64,000 nucleotides of DNA from Oscillospiraceae bacterium (GTDB lineage: Bacteria > Bacillota > Clostridia > Oscillospirales > Ruminococcaceae). The stretch is from contig JAAWDH010000013.1 of NCBI GenBank assembly GCA_022793675.1, forward strand, positions 1 through 64,000. Reading direction: 5' to 3'. Positions 39,956 through 48,266 of this stretch are shown piece by piece. The notes beneath the pieces were generated by a model that had not been told where the DNA came from, made no database searches, and was given only the letters and a program-made list of their open reading frames with translations. The translations under genes and the position numbers were made by a program. How positions within the stretch are numbered: position 1 is the first letter of the stretch; every line of letters begins with the position of its first letter.

Positions 39956-42553
39956 TTACCCTTTGGCGATATACCAATTTTTTCCGTCATGCACATCAGC
40001 TTCCAGCCGCACTGAAAAGCTGACGGCGTTTTCCATCTCGGTTTTGACGATTTCGCGGACCTTGTCCAGCTCGTCGAGGGCCGTTTCCACCAGCAGCTCG
40101 TCGTGGACCTGCAAAATCAGCTTGGAACGCAGTCCTTCTTCCTTCAGCCGCCGGTACACCCGGATCATCGCCAGCTTGATTACGTCGGCAGCGGTGCCCT
40201 GGATGGGCATATTCATCGCCACCCGCTCGGAAAACCCCCGCAGCGCCGGCTTTTTGCTGTTGATGTCGGGAAGGTAGCGGGGCCGGTGGAACAACGTCTC
40301 CACATACCCTTTTTCGCGCGCCTGGGAGACTGATGATTTCATATATTTGTCAACGCCGCTGTAGGTGCGCAGGTAGTCTTCGATATATTGTTTGGCTTCG
40401 GCGACGCTTGTGTGGATATCCTGAGAGAGGGAATAGGCGGAAATGCCGTAGACAATGCCGAAGTTAATGGCCTTGGCGCTGCTGCGCATCTGGGGCGGCA
40501 CCATCTCAAAGGGGATATTGAACACTTGGGAGGCCGTCATCCGGTGGATGTCTGCGCCGTCTTGGAAGCCCTTGATCATATTTTGGTCGCCGGAAATATG
40601 GGCAAGGATCCGCAGTTCGATTTGGGAGTAGTCGGCGTCCACAAGGACGAAGCCTTCTTTGGCGACAAAAAATTTGCGCATTTCCGCGCCCAACGGCGTG
40701 CGCACAGGGATGTTTTGGACATTGGGGTCGGCGGAGCTGATGCGCCCAGTGCGGGTTTCGGTCTGGTTGAAGGTGGAATGGACGCGGCGGTCGGGCTGGA
40801 CGCACTTCTGCAGCCCGACGACGTAGGTGCTTGAGAGCTTGGAAAGCTGACGATATACAAGGATTTTTTCGATGATCGGGTGCATCCCCCGCAGGCTTTC
40901 CAGCACCTCGGCGTCGGTGGAATAGCCTGTTTTGGTTTTTCCGCGCGGCGGCAGCCCCAAATCCTTGAACAGCACGTCGGCCAGCTGTTTGGTGGAGTTG
41001 ATGTTGAACTCGCCGCCGGCCAGCTCGATGATTTCCTTTTTCAGCGTTTCAATCTGCCCGTCCAGCAGCTGCCCGAAGGCTTTGATGCCGGCTTCGTCGA
41101 CCATGAAGCCTTCCGCTTCCATCGAGGCCAGCACTTCGCAGAGGGGGATTTCGATTTCGCGGTAGACAAAATCCATCTGCCGTTCCTGCAAAATGGCATC
41201 GACGGCCTGCCCTAGGCGCAGCAGCGACGCTGCATCGAAAAATTCCGCTTCGCCATCAAACGCCAGCGTAGGGAGGTAGCTCTCCCGCATTTCCGCGAGG
41301 GCGTAGCTTTTTTCCGAGCTGCTTAACAGGTAAGCTGCAAGCTTTAGGTCGTCCATCGGCTTTTCAAAAGCCTCGCCGCGACGGAAAGCCAAGTGGTAGA
41401 CCGGTTTGGCGTCAAAGGTCAGCAGCGGCTTTTTGCTGTGCAGGATCAGTTTCTGGAAAGCCTCGTCAGCTTTTTTCTCAAAAATAGACAGTTCGTTTTC
41501 GCCGGTAAGCGCCATCAGCCGCAGTGTGACTTCGGCCTGCCCCAAAAGCTGCTGCTGGTCGCTCTCCCGCTCTTCCAGCAGAAAGGCTGTCCGCGGCAGC
41601 GCGGCCAGGGCGGCTTCCGCCTTGTCCAGCGGCGGGTCGCGCAGCACCGTAAGCGGGATGCGTTCGCTTGCAGGGGGTTCGGGCGCGGCGGTTTCTGCTT
41701 CTGGCAGCACAAAGCTGCCCATCACGGATTGCAGCTCGTATTTTTTGAGGAAAGCCCGCAGCTCTGGCGCAGGTTTTTTCAGCTGCATATCGGCAAGAGC
41801 CGCTGGCAGCGGCGCGTCCCGTCTGATTTCCCCCAGCGTACGGCTGAGCAGCGCTTCGTCTTTGTGGTCAGCAATCAGCTTTTTGATCCGCGGGGTGGCG
41901 TTAATGCTGTCCAGCTGGTCGAGGATCTGCTGCAAGCTGCCGTTTTCGCGGATCAGCGCCAGCGCCGTCTTTTCGCCAATGCCCTTAACGCCGGGAATGT
42001 TGTCGGAGCTGTCGCCCATCAGGGATTTTACTTCAATCAGCTGCAGCGGTTCGACGCCGTACTGTTCCTTGACGGCTTCCGGTGTAAAAAGGATATCGCC
42101 TTTGTTGGTGGCAAGGTTGACCCACACCCGTTCGCTGACCAGCTGCAGCGCGTCGCGGTCGCCGGTGGCGATAATGCAGGTGTGCCCTTCTTTTTCGGCA
42201 ATGCCGGCGAGCGTCCCCAAAATATCGTCGGCCTCAAAGCCCTCGATGCCAATGACCGTTCCGCCGGCCAGTGTTACGAACTCCCGCCCCAGCGGCATCT
42301 GCACCCGGAGCTCGTCCGACATCGCCGAGCGGGTGCCCTTATAGTCGGTGTAGAGTTTGTGGCGGAAGGTTGGGGCGTGAAGGTCGTAGGCCGCCGCGAC
42401 TACGTCGGGTTTAAAGCTGTTTAGGAGTTTGATATAGGTTTTGGAAAAGCCAAACAAAGCGTTCGTCAGCACCCCTTCCTTGGTGGATAGGGTACGGATG
42501 GCGTAAAACGACCGGTTCATCAGCGAATTATAATCAATCGCAAGGATCTTCAT
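39956..42553 (-). CDS. polA: DNA polymerase I
   Basis: 865-residue repair and lagging-strand polymerase. The 5'-3' exonuclease/flap domain occupies about 1-290 (AIDYNSLMNRSFYA, GFEADDILGTLA, IATGDRDALQLV, GVKGIGEKTALALI). The central 3'-5' exonuclease-like region (about 300-460) lacks the Asp-x-Glu and other acidic metal ligands, so proofreading is probably absent, as in Bacillus and Taq enzymes. The polymerase domain has TGRISSADPNVQNIPVR, DADYSQIELRILAHIS (motif A), RSSAKAINFGIVYGIS (motif B) and LQVHDELLVE (motif C). AAGGAGG lies before the ATG at 42553; the upstream extension to 42637 is not used. Confidence 0.97.
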   Translation of the reverse strand: MKILAIDYNSLMNRSFYAIRTLSTKEGVLTNALFGFSKTYIKLLNSFKPDVVAAAYDLHAPTFRHKLYTDYKGTRSAMSDELRVQMPLGREFVTLAGGTVIGIEGFEADDILGTLAGIAEKEGHTCIIATGDRDALQLVSERVWVNLATNKGDILFTPEAVKEQYGVEPLQLIEVKSLMGDSSDNIPGVKGIGEKTALALIRENGSLQQILDQLDSINATPRIKKLIADHKDEALLSRTLGEIRRDAPLPAALADMQLKKPAPELRAFLKKYELQSVMGSFVLPEAETAAPEPPASERIPLTVLRDPPLDKAEAALAALPRTAFLLEERESDQQQLLGQAEVTLRLMALTGENELSIFEKKADEAFQKLILHSKKPLLTFDAKPVYHLAFRRGEAFEKPMDDLKLAAYLLSSSEKSYALAEMRESYLPTLAFDGEAEFFDAASLLRLGQAVDAILQERQMDFVYREIEIPLCEVLASMEAEGFMVDEAGIKAFGQLLDGQIETLKKEIIELAGGEFNINSTKQLADVLFKDLGLPPRGKTKTGYSTDAEVLESLRGMHPIIEKILVYRQLSKLSSTYVVGLQKCVQPDRRVHSTFNQTETRTGRISSADPNVQNIPVRTPLGAEMRKFFVAKEGFVLVDADYSQIELRILAHISGDQNMIKGFQDGADIHRMTASQVFNIPFEMVPPQMRSSAKAINFGIVYGISAYSLSQDIHTSVAEAKQYIEDYLRTYSGVDKYMKSSVSQAREKGYVETLFHRPRYLPDINSKKPALRGFSERVAMNMPIQGTAADVIKLAMIRVYRRLKEEGLRSKLILQVHDELLVETALDELDKVREIVKTEMENAVSFSVRLEADVHDGKNWYIAKG

Positions 42554-42591
42554 CAGAATTTCCTCCTTGAGTACGGGAGTACGGGGGCACG

Positions 42592-42700
42592 AGAGTACGG
42601 GTCGCTTTCTGAAGAAAGCTCCGCAAAGACTTTTCATCGCCCGGGCAGCTGTTCATGCTGATATAAGCGCCTACTGCGTCGATGGGTTCGGGGTTAGTTC
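42592..42700 (+). repeat. Dispersed repeat family B, copy 1
   Basis: GTACGGGTCGCTTTCTG, AAGAAAGCTCCGCAAAG and ACTTTTCATCGC followed by GGGCAGCTGT and CCTACTGCGTCG. Related copies are at 44222-44315 and, inverted, 57232-57285. The centre CTTTCTGAAGAAAG is a near palindrome. A GAGTACGGG short tandem word precedes it (42572-42602). Confidence 0.7.
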
Positions 42701-42703
42701 ATC

Positions 42704-42732
42704 TTGACAATATTGTCGGTTTCTTTTATAAT
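42704..42732 (+). promoter_or_regulatory. Consensus SigA promoter
   Basis: Perfect TTGACA (42704-42709), 17-nt spacer, perfect TATAAT (42727-42732), 150 nt before the DUF5713-like gene. Confidence 0.85.
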
Positions 42733-42881
42733 GGAATTCATGGACGGGCCTATAAAAGTACAGTTTATAGTATACCACAGCTGGGCGGAAAAGACAAGCT
42801 GGGACTGGGCAATATCGGGACAATTCCCAGAAAAAGCGCTGCCGCCGGAAATTTTTTCACAAAGAAGGAAGGATGCCGCAG

Positions 42882-43205
42882 ATGAAACCTTTTGATAAAA
42901 GCACAATGCTTTTGGAAATGTACCATGACAGCTATTTCCCAAACCTGTTGGTGGATAGGGTGAAGGCCGAGATGGAACAGGTCGTGGAGCTGCTTGAAAG
43001 CGGTGAGCGAAGCGAGGAAAAAATCCAGACTGCGCTGGATAAGATGACTGTTCGTATCAATGCGCTGGAAAAAGCCTTTGAAGCGGAAGACAGCGAGTTG
43101 GAGACGGTGGCCCGTGATAGTATTGCTGTCACAATAAGGGATATTCTTGGTTGGTTTGGGATCGATATTGACGCTGAAACTGCCCTGCGGGAGCGGGACT
43201 GGTGA
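42882..43205 (+). CDS. DUF5713-like small protein
   Basis: 107-residue helical, acidic cytosolic protein beginning [22 protein letters not shown], which I associate (from memory) with the DUF5713 family; no function is known. AAGGAAGG (42864-42871) is 10 nt from the ATG at 42882 and too close to the ATG at 42873. The gene has its own consensus promoter and overlaps the start of the dus gene by 4 nt (GTGA), so both are expressed together. Confidence 0.65.
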   Translation: MKPFDKSTMLLEMYHDSYFPNLLVDRVKAEMEQVVELLESGERSEEKIQTALDKMTVRINALEKAFEAEDSELETVARDSIAVTIRDILGWFGIDIDAETALRERDW

Positions 43206-44227
43206 GGGTCCCGGGAATGCTGCGGATCGGCCCGGTGGCGATTGTCCGTACGGCGGCGTTGGCGCCGATGGCTTCAGTGGCGGACAGGGCTTATCGGGAG
43301 ATCTGCAAGGAGTTTGGGGCGGCCTATGTAGTGGGGGAGCTGGCGTCGGCGAAAGCGCTGACTTTTTCTGACCGCAAAACGGAAGAGCTTTTAAAGCCGT
43401 CGGAAATGGAACGCCCAATGGCGGCGCAGCTTTTTGGGAGCGACCCGGACGATATGGCCAAAGGCGCGCTGTCGGCGCTTCGGTTTTCACCGGATATTTT
43501 GGATATTAACATGGGCTGCCCAGTGCCCAAGGTGGTTTCGACGGGAGCCGGCGCGGCGCTGATGAAAACGCCGGATTTGGCGGCGCGGATTGTTGAGGCT
43601 GTCTGTAAAGCAGCCAAAAGTGTGCCAGTGACGGTGAAATTCCGGGCGGGCTGGGATGAAAACCAAATTAACGCCGTCCCTTTTGCCAAGCGGATGGAGG
43701 AAGCAGGCGCCGCCGCCCTGACCATTCATGGCCGCACCCGTCAGCAGATGTACAAGCCCTCGGCGGACTGGGGGATTATCCGTGAAGTCAAGGAGGCTGT
43801 TTCGGTGCCGGTTATCGGCAACGGTGATATTGTCACGGCGGCAGATGCGCTGCGGATGTACGAAGAGACCGGCGTTGACTTGGTGATGGTCGGGCGCGGC
43901 AGCTACGGCAACCCCTTCCTATTTAGGGAGATTTGCGCTTTGCTTAGCGGCGGACCTCTGCCGCCGCCCCCGACGGCAGAGGAAAGGCTTGACGTTATGC
44001 GCCGCCATGCGGCCCTTGCCGTCCAGTATAAAGGCGAGTATATCGCAATGCGCGAATGCCGGCGTACAGCGGCATTTTATCTGAAGGGGATGCGCGGCGC
44101 GCCCAAGCTCCGTCAGCTCTGCAGTACCCTTGAAACCCTTACCGACCTCGACCGCGTCGTGGAATATGCGTTGGGGTATGGGGATACGGGGGAGTACGGA
44201 CGGCAGGCCGGGCCTGCCGGGGGTTAG
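43202..44227 (+). CDS. dus: tRNA-dihydrouridine synthase
   Basis: 341-residue FMN enzyme reducing uridines in tRNA D-loops. TIM-barrel motifs are [15 protein letters not shown] (FMN phosphate side), [12 protein letters not shown] with the catalytic Cys near residue 105, [42 protein letters not shown] and [14 protein letters not shown]. The family is DusB-like. Start is the GTG at 43202, overlapping the previous stop; ATG at 43217 is an alternative. The extreme C terminus ([15 protein letters not shown]) enters the dispersed repeat region. Confidence 0.94.
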   Translation: MRVPGMLRIGPVAIVRTAALAPMASVADRAYREICKEFGAAYVVGELASAKALTFSDRKTEELLKPSEMERPMAAQLFGSDPDDMAKGALSALRFSPDILDINMGCPVPKVVSTGAGAALMKTPDLAARIVEAVCKAAKSVPVTVKFRAGWDENQINAVPFAKRMEEAGAAALTIHGRTRQQMYKPSADWGIIREVKEAVSVPVIGNGDIVTAADALRMYEETGVDLVMVGRGSYGNPFLFREICALLSGGPLPPPPTAEERLDVMRRHAALAVQYKGEYIAMRECRRTAAFYLKGMRGAPKLRQLCSTLETLTDLDRVVEYALGYGDTGEYGRQAGPAGG

Positions 44228-44388
44228 TACGCGCTTTCTGAAGAAAGCTTAGCAAAGACTTTTAATCGCAGGGCAGCTGTCAGCACCCGGCCAGCCTCCT
44301 ACGGCGTCGGGTATGTGAGCAAAGCAATTTTTCGGCAGGCGCCGAAGGTGCCAAAACAATCAGGGAGGGGTACCTGCCGTAGGAACAG
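44222..44388 (+). repeat. Dispersed repeat family B, copy 2
   Basis: TACGCGCTTTCTGAAGAAAG is followed by CTTAGCAAAGACTTTTAATC, GCAGGGCAGCTGT and CCTCCTACGGCGTCGG, collinear with the copy at 42592-42700. Besides the repeat, nothing else is seen before the phosphoesterase gene. Confidence 0.7.
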
Positions 44389-44400
44389 GTGGTTGGGGAA

Positions 44401-45114
44401 ATGGGGAAAATAGGTATTCTTACGGACATTCACAACAACCTAGCGGCTTTGGAGACGATCCTTGCCTATTTTCAGCAGGAAAGCTGCCAGGAAATTTTCT
44501 GCTGCGGGGACTTGATTGGTATCGGCCCATGGCCAGAGGAAACAGTCGCACTGCTGCGTGATTTGCCAGGTTTTATAGCTGTAGCGGGCAACCACGACGG
44601 ATACCTGACAAAGGGGTTGCGGTTCCCTTGGCCAGGCGGCATGGCGGACGGGGAAGCTGCCCATCATTTTTGGGAGCACGGGCTGCTGTCGCCAGAGAGC
44701 AAGGCCTACCTAAAAAGCTTGCCGCAAAGCCTTTTGCTGGAACGGGAAGGGGTGGCAATCTGTCTCTGCCATTATCCGCAAAGGGGCGGGGGATACGGGC
44801 CTTTGCGGCAGGACCGCACGGAAGAACAGTGCCGGGCGTTGTTTGCAGAAATGCCGGCGGCAGACATATATTTTTATGGCCACGACCATGCGCCCCATCA
44901 GGCGGGGCGCTACATCAACCCTGGTTCGGCGGGCTGCCCGCACAGCGGCAGAGGCGAAACCCACTGCGGTGTTTTGACAGTATGGGCTGGAGAAGCTGAC
45001 TATAGGCAGGTATTGCTGCCTTATGATTTGTTAAAGGTGATAGGAAAAATTGAGCGGCTCCGTTACAGTGATTACGCAATGATTGAGAAAGTGTTTTACG
45101 GCGTTTCGGTGTAA
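44401..45114 (+). CDS. Metallophosphoesterase (YfcE-like)
   Basis: 237-residue calcineurin-like phosphodiesterase. All metal-binding motifs are visible: ILTDIHNN (D-x-H), CCGDLIGIGPWPEE (GD), VAGNHDGY (GNHD), CHYPQ (H), and YGHDHAPHQ (GHxH) with YINPGSAG. The order and size fit Metallophos_2-type phosphodiesterases. The start at 44401 is used, preceded by AGGAACAGGTGG; GTG at 44389 is an alternative. Substrate unknown. Confidence 0.88.
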   Translation: MGKIGILTDIHNNLAALETILAYFQQESCQEIFCCGDLIGIGPWPEETVALLRDLPGFIAVAGNHDGYLTKGLRFPWPGGMADGEAAHHFWEHGLLSPESKAYLKSLPQSLLLEREGVAICLCHYPQRGGGYGPLRQDRTEEQCRALFAEMPAADIYFYGHDHAPHQAGRYINPGSAGCPHSGRGETHCGVLTVWAGEADYRQVLLPYDLLKVIGKIERLRYSDYAMIEKVFYGVSV

Positions 45115-45135
45115 GCGGCTGATTGTGAGCCATGG

Positions 45136-45195
45136 AAAAAGCCAGGCACAGGGCCTTCCCATCCAAATCGGAGGGAACGCCCCGCGCCTGGTTTC
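45136..45195. terminator. Bidirectional terminator
   Basis: CCAGGCACAGGGC (45142-45154) pairs with GCCCCGCGCCTGG (45179-45191). On the minus strand it is followed by CTTTTTCC (end of the SPFH operon), on the plus strand by TTTCTCTCATTTC. Confidence 0.75.
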
Positions 45196-45246
45196 TCTCA
45201 TTTCTTCCCCTTTGGGATGCCTATGGTGCTTCCCGGGAATATGCGG

Positions 45247-46230
45247 TTATTTCTCTTTAACAGCTGTCACGTCAGCTACGGTTTCTTTAGCGGCGGCAAT
45301 CAGACTTGTGAGGTTTTGCAGCTCGCTGGGGATAATCAGCTTGGTGGCGCGGCCGTCGGCAACTTTTTGCAGCGCTTCAAGGCTCTTAAGGGTCAGCACC
45401 TTTTCGCTGGGGTTGGCGTCGGAGAGGACGCGCAGGCTGTCTGCCAGGGCCTTCTGGACCATCATGATAGCCTCAGCTTCACCTTCAGCTTCGCGGATCT
45501 GCTTTTCTTTTTCAGCTTCGGCGCGCAGGATGGCGGCTTCCTTGTCGGCCTGGGCGCGGAGGATCTGGGATTCCTTTTCGCCTTCGGCGATCAGGATCTG
45601 GCTCTTTTTGCGGCCTTCTGCCTGTAGGATAGCCTCACGGCGTTCGCGCTCGGCCTTCATCTGCTTCTCCATCGAATCCTGGATATCCCTAGGCGGCATG
45701 ATGTTTTTCAGCTCCACGCGGGTGACTTTAATGCCCCACTTGTCGGTGGCTTCGTCAAGCATCGCCGTGATCTGGGAATTGATGGTATCGCGGGAAGTGA
45801 GGGTTGCTTCAAGGTCCATATCGCCGATAATGTTTCTCAGGGTGGTAGCGGTCAGGTTCTCGATTGCCGAGATCGGACGGTCAATACCGTAGGTGAACAG
45901 CTTGGGGTCGCTGACCAGGTAAAAGACAATAGTGTCGATCTGCATCGTAACATTGTCCTTCGTGATGACCGGCTGGGGCGGGAAATCGACGACGTTTTCT
46001 TTTAAAGAGACACGTTTGGCAACCCTGTCTAAGAAGGGCACCAGGAAATGCGGGCCGGTCTGCCAGGTGGCGTGATAAGAACCAAGGCGTTCGATAACGT
46101 AGACCTGCGCCTGGGCGACGATTTTGATGTTGGCAATCAAAAACAGCAGGATGACCAGCAGAATGCCTAGCCCGACAAACAGCGCTGGGGTGTTGCCTGC
46201 GGCCAATGCCGCGGAAATCAGATTATTCAT
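45247..46230 (-). CDS. SPFH/stomatin-like membrane protein (QmcA/YbbK type)
   Basis: 327 residues. One N-terminal TM (about 15-35) then the SPFH/band 7 domain (about 38-200: AQVYVIERLGSYHATWQTGPHFLVPF, TKDNVTMQIDTIVFYLVSDP, WGIKVTRVELKNIMPP) and a long Glu/Ala/Lys-rich coiled coil with repeated EAEGRKKSQILIAEGEKES-type units. These proteins scaffold membrane microdomains; partner NfeD lies 22 nt upstream, the standard pair. Confidence 0.92.
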   Translation of the reverse strand: MNNLISAALAAGNTPALFVGLGILLVILLFLIANIKIVAQAQVYVIERLGSYHATWQTGPHFLVPFLDRVAKRVSLKENVVDFPPQPVITKDNVTMQIDTIVFYLVSDPKLFTYGIDRPISAIENLTATTLRNIIGDMDLEATLTSRDTINSQITAMLDEATDKWGIKVTRVELKNIMPPRDIQDSMEKQMKAERERREAILQAEGRKKSQILIAEGEKESQILRAQADKEAAILRAEAEKEKQIREAEGEAEAIMMVQKALADSLRVLSDANPSEKVLTLKSLEALQKVADGRATKLIIPSELQNLTSLIAAAKETVADVTAVKEK

Positions 46231-46252
46231 TACAATACCTCCAATGTATCAT

Positions 46253-46705
46253 TTATGCCGATTCGGTTACCGTCTCCAGCGAACGTACCAGCAGCGTCAC
46301 GCCTTCGATCTTTTCTACGATCACCCGTGCGCCGGTGGGGATATTGGCTTCCGAAACAGCCTTTGCCGACCAGTCCAGCCCGTTAACGCAGACCCGGCCA
46401 GGGGACAGCCCTTCGATGGGCTGGCGGACGATGCCCTCCATGCCGATTACGCTGTCGGCGTTGGTAGCCTCCGGTTTTTTGCCGATGAAGGACAGCCGCT
46501 TCGCCAGCGGGCGGCTCACTGCCAGCAGGATAAGCGATACCAGTACGAACACCGTGCATTGCAGCGAAAAACTGCCGCCGGCGACCGAGACGATAAAGGC
46601 TGCTACAGCGCCGACCGTCATCCAGATGGAGACCAGCGCAACCGTTACGGCTTCAGCCACTAGTGCAACGGCGAAAACTACGGCCCAGAAGATATACTGC
46701 CACAT
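46253..46705 (-). CDS. NfeD family protein
   Basis: 150-residue protein with two to three N-terminal TM helices (about 3-70) and a C-terminal OB-fold domain (about 85-148: ADSVIGMEGIVRQPIEGLSPGRVCVNGLDWSAKA, GARVIVEKIEGVTLLV). It acts with SPFH proteins in membrane quality control. First gene of a two-gene minus-strand operon; AAAGGAGG is close before the ATG. Confidence 0.92.
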   Translation of the reverse strand: MWQYIFWAVVFAVALVAEAVTVALVSIWMTVGAVAAFIVSVAGGSFSLQCTVFVLVSLILLAVSRPLAKRLSFIGKKPEATNADSVIGMEGIVRQPIEGLSPGRVCVNGLDWSAKAVSEANIPTGARVIVEKIEGVTLLVRSLETVTESA

Positions 46706-47048
46706 AAAGTTTCCTCCTTTCCTGAAAGGGCTTTGCTTTCATGGTCTTATCCTACCACATCTGCGCCAAAAAGGCAATACAGTTTGCAAAACCTAAGCCA
46801 AAAACGACAAAATCTAAGGTCGGAAAGGGGAAATAAAGGCTTGACAAAAATATATTGACAAATAATACCGGGTTCTGTGTGGCACTGTTTAGCGGTCTGA
46901 GGGCGGCAAAATTAAAATCACTTCAAGAAGTTATTGATAGAAAATAGAGAATATAGTAAAATATAATTGTAATAAATGAATTCTTTTAAGAGTGTTTGCC
47001 ACAATAAACCGGTTCAGCATGGGCTTTGCGGCAAGAAAGGATGATAGG
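46706..47048 (+). other. AT-rich intergenic region with promoters
   Basis: No complete gene. It is markedly more AT-rich than the surroundings. It holds TTGACA-N16-TAATAC (46841-46868) and TTGATA-N17-TAAAAT (46934-46962), both plus strand, in front of the frameshifted membrane gene. Confidence 0.5.
46934..46962 (+). promoter_or_regulatory. SigA-type promoter before the split membrane gene
   Basis: TTGATA (46934-46939), 17-nt spacer, TAAAAT (46957-46962). Confidence 0.6.
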
Positions 47049-47503
47049 ATGCGTCGTTCTGATTTAAGTCATTGTAATCTTTTTTTACTAAAATATACTG
47101 CTGCTACCCTTTTTTTTTGAGTTGCTCTCTAGCTGTTCGAGGATTAAAGATTTGGTATCTATCTTTTGTGGGGACGTTGGTTTGCTTTTTTATCGGCAAA
47201 ATCTGGGAAAAACGTATTTCGCCATTGTCGGAAAAGGCAGCTCTGCTCCATAAACAGGTGACACGGTTTAGCGTCTTTTTAGTGCTGCTTCAAATGGCGG
47301 GTTGTATTGTGGCTTTTTTTGGTACACTGGTATATGAAGTGGAACGAAAAATTCCTTCTGCTTGTTGGACGTGGCAATCTTGTACGACACTGAGCCTTTG
47401 GATAACCTTGACAGTTTCTGGTTTTGTAGGAGCAGTATTGATTTCTCAAATCGAAAAGCTGATTATGTTAATGGCTTTGGAAAAAGTTTCTGAATCCTCA
47501 TAA
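47049..47503 (+). pseudogene. Small membrane protein gene split at a T9 tract (possibly phase-variable)
   Basis: An ATG at 47049 has a good ribosome site (AAAGG, 8 nt) and reads MRRSDLSHCNLFLLKYTAAT, then LFF and TGA inside a run of nine T (47110-47118). One additional T, or a -1 slip, would continue into the open frame that starts SCSLAVRGLKIWYLSFVG and ends at 47503, giving about 151 residues with four TM segments. The downstream frame alone has only a TTG without a ribosome site. No family recognised. Options: slippage-controlled gene, recent pseudogene, or homopolymer miscall. Sequence is AT-rich, unlike its neighbours, suggesting acquisition. A terminator follows. Confidence 0.6.
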
Positions 47504-47504
47504 A

Positions 47505-47530
47505 GCCCGCCGTTTTTCGGCGGGTTTTGC
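47505..47530 (+). terminator. Rho-independent terminator
   Basis: CCCGCCG/CGGCGGG stem with a T-rich loop then TTTTGC. Confidence 0.8.
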
Positions 47531-47630
47531 ATTTATCCTATCCTATTTTCAGAAAATACTGGCTTTCTAATGGAAAGTATGGTAAAATGAAACTAGAAAG
47601 CAATCTCTTTTCGGAAAGAAGGTGCTAAAT

Positions 47631-48251
47631 ATGAAAATTATTGGCATTGCCGGCGGGACAGGCAGCGGCAAGACGACGCTGACAAGACGCCTTTTGGAGC
47701 TGTTCAGTAATCGGGTGAGTATGGTCAATTATGACAATTACTATAAACGCCATGATGAATTAACTTACGAGGAGCGCTGCAAGCTGAATTTTGACCATCC
47801 GGACGCCTTTGACCTGCCGCTGATGGAGGCGCATTTGAAGGCGTTGAAGGCGGGGCGGGGCATTCGCTGCCCGGTTTACGATTTTACAGCCCACAACCGC
47901 AGTAACGAAACGGTGGAGATCCCAGCAGCGCCGGTGGTTATCGTCGAGGGGATTTTGATTCTTGCTGAGCCGGCGCTGCGGAAGCTGATGGATATCAAAG
48001 TGTTTGTCGATACCGATGCTGATGTGCGGATTCTTAGGCGGATCAGCCGGGATGTTACCGAGCGTGGAAGATCTTTAGAAGATGTGATCGGCCAATACCT
48101 ATCGACTGTGCGGCCGATGCATCAGCAATTTGTTGAGCCGAGCCGTCGTTATGCCGACCTGATTGTCCCGGAAGGCGGGGAGAACCAAGTGGCGCTGGAG
48201 GTGCTGGCGGCGCGGATTGAAGCGTATCTGGAAGATGCTGACATGAAATAA
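47631..48251 (+). CDS. udk: Uridine kinase
   Basis: 206-residue P-loop kinase phosphorylating uridine/cytidine. Walker A is GIAGGTGSGKTTLTRRL (residues 5-21); NYDNYYK (near 38) and DHPDAFDLPLM contact the nucleoside; RRISRDVTERGRSLEDVIGQY is the lid with the catalytic Arg residues. AAGGTG (47618-47623) suits the ATG at 47631. It precedes the fucosidase gene by 15 nt. Confidence 0.93.
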   Translation: MKIIGIAGGTGSGKTTLTRRLLELFSNRVSMVNYDNYYKRHDELTYEERCKLNFDHPDAFDLPLMEAHLKALKAGRGIRCPVYDFTAHNRSNETVEIPAAPVVIVEGILILAEPALRKLMDIKVFVDTDADVRILRRISRDVTERGRSLEDVIGQYLSTVRPMHQQFVEPSRRYADLIVPEGGENQVALEVLAARIEAYLEDADMK

Positions 48252-48266
48252 TAGGAGGTTTTTGCC

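Noticed and set aside
46855-46947. Short TTG-initiated frame ending in LKSLQEVIDRK
   Set aside because: It begins inside a promoter (second TTGACA), lacks a ribosome site and is very short.
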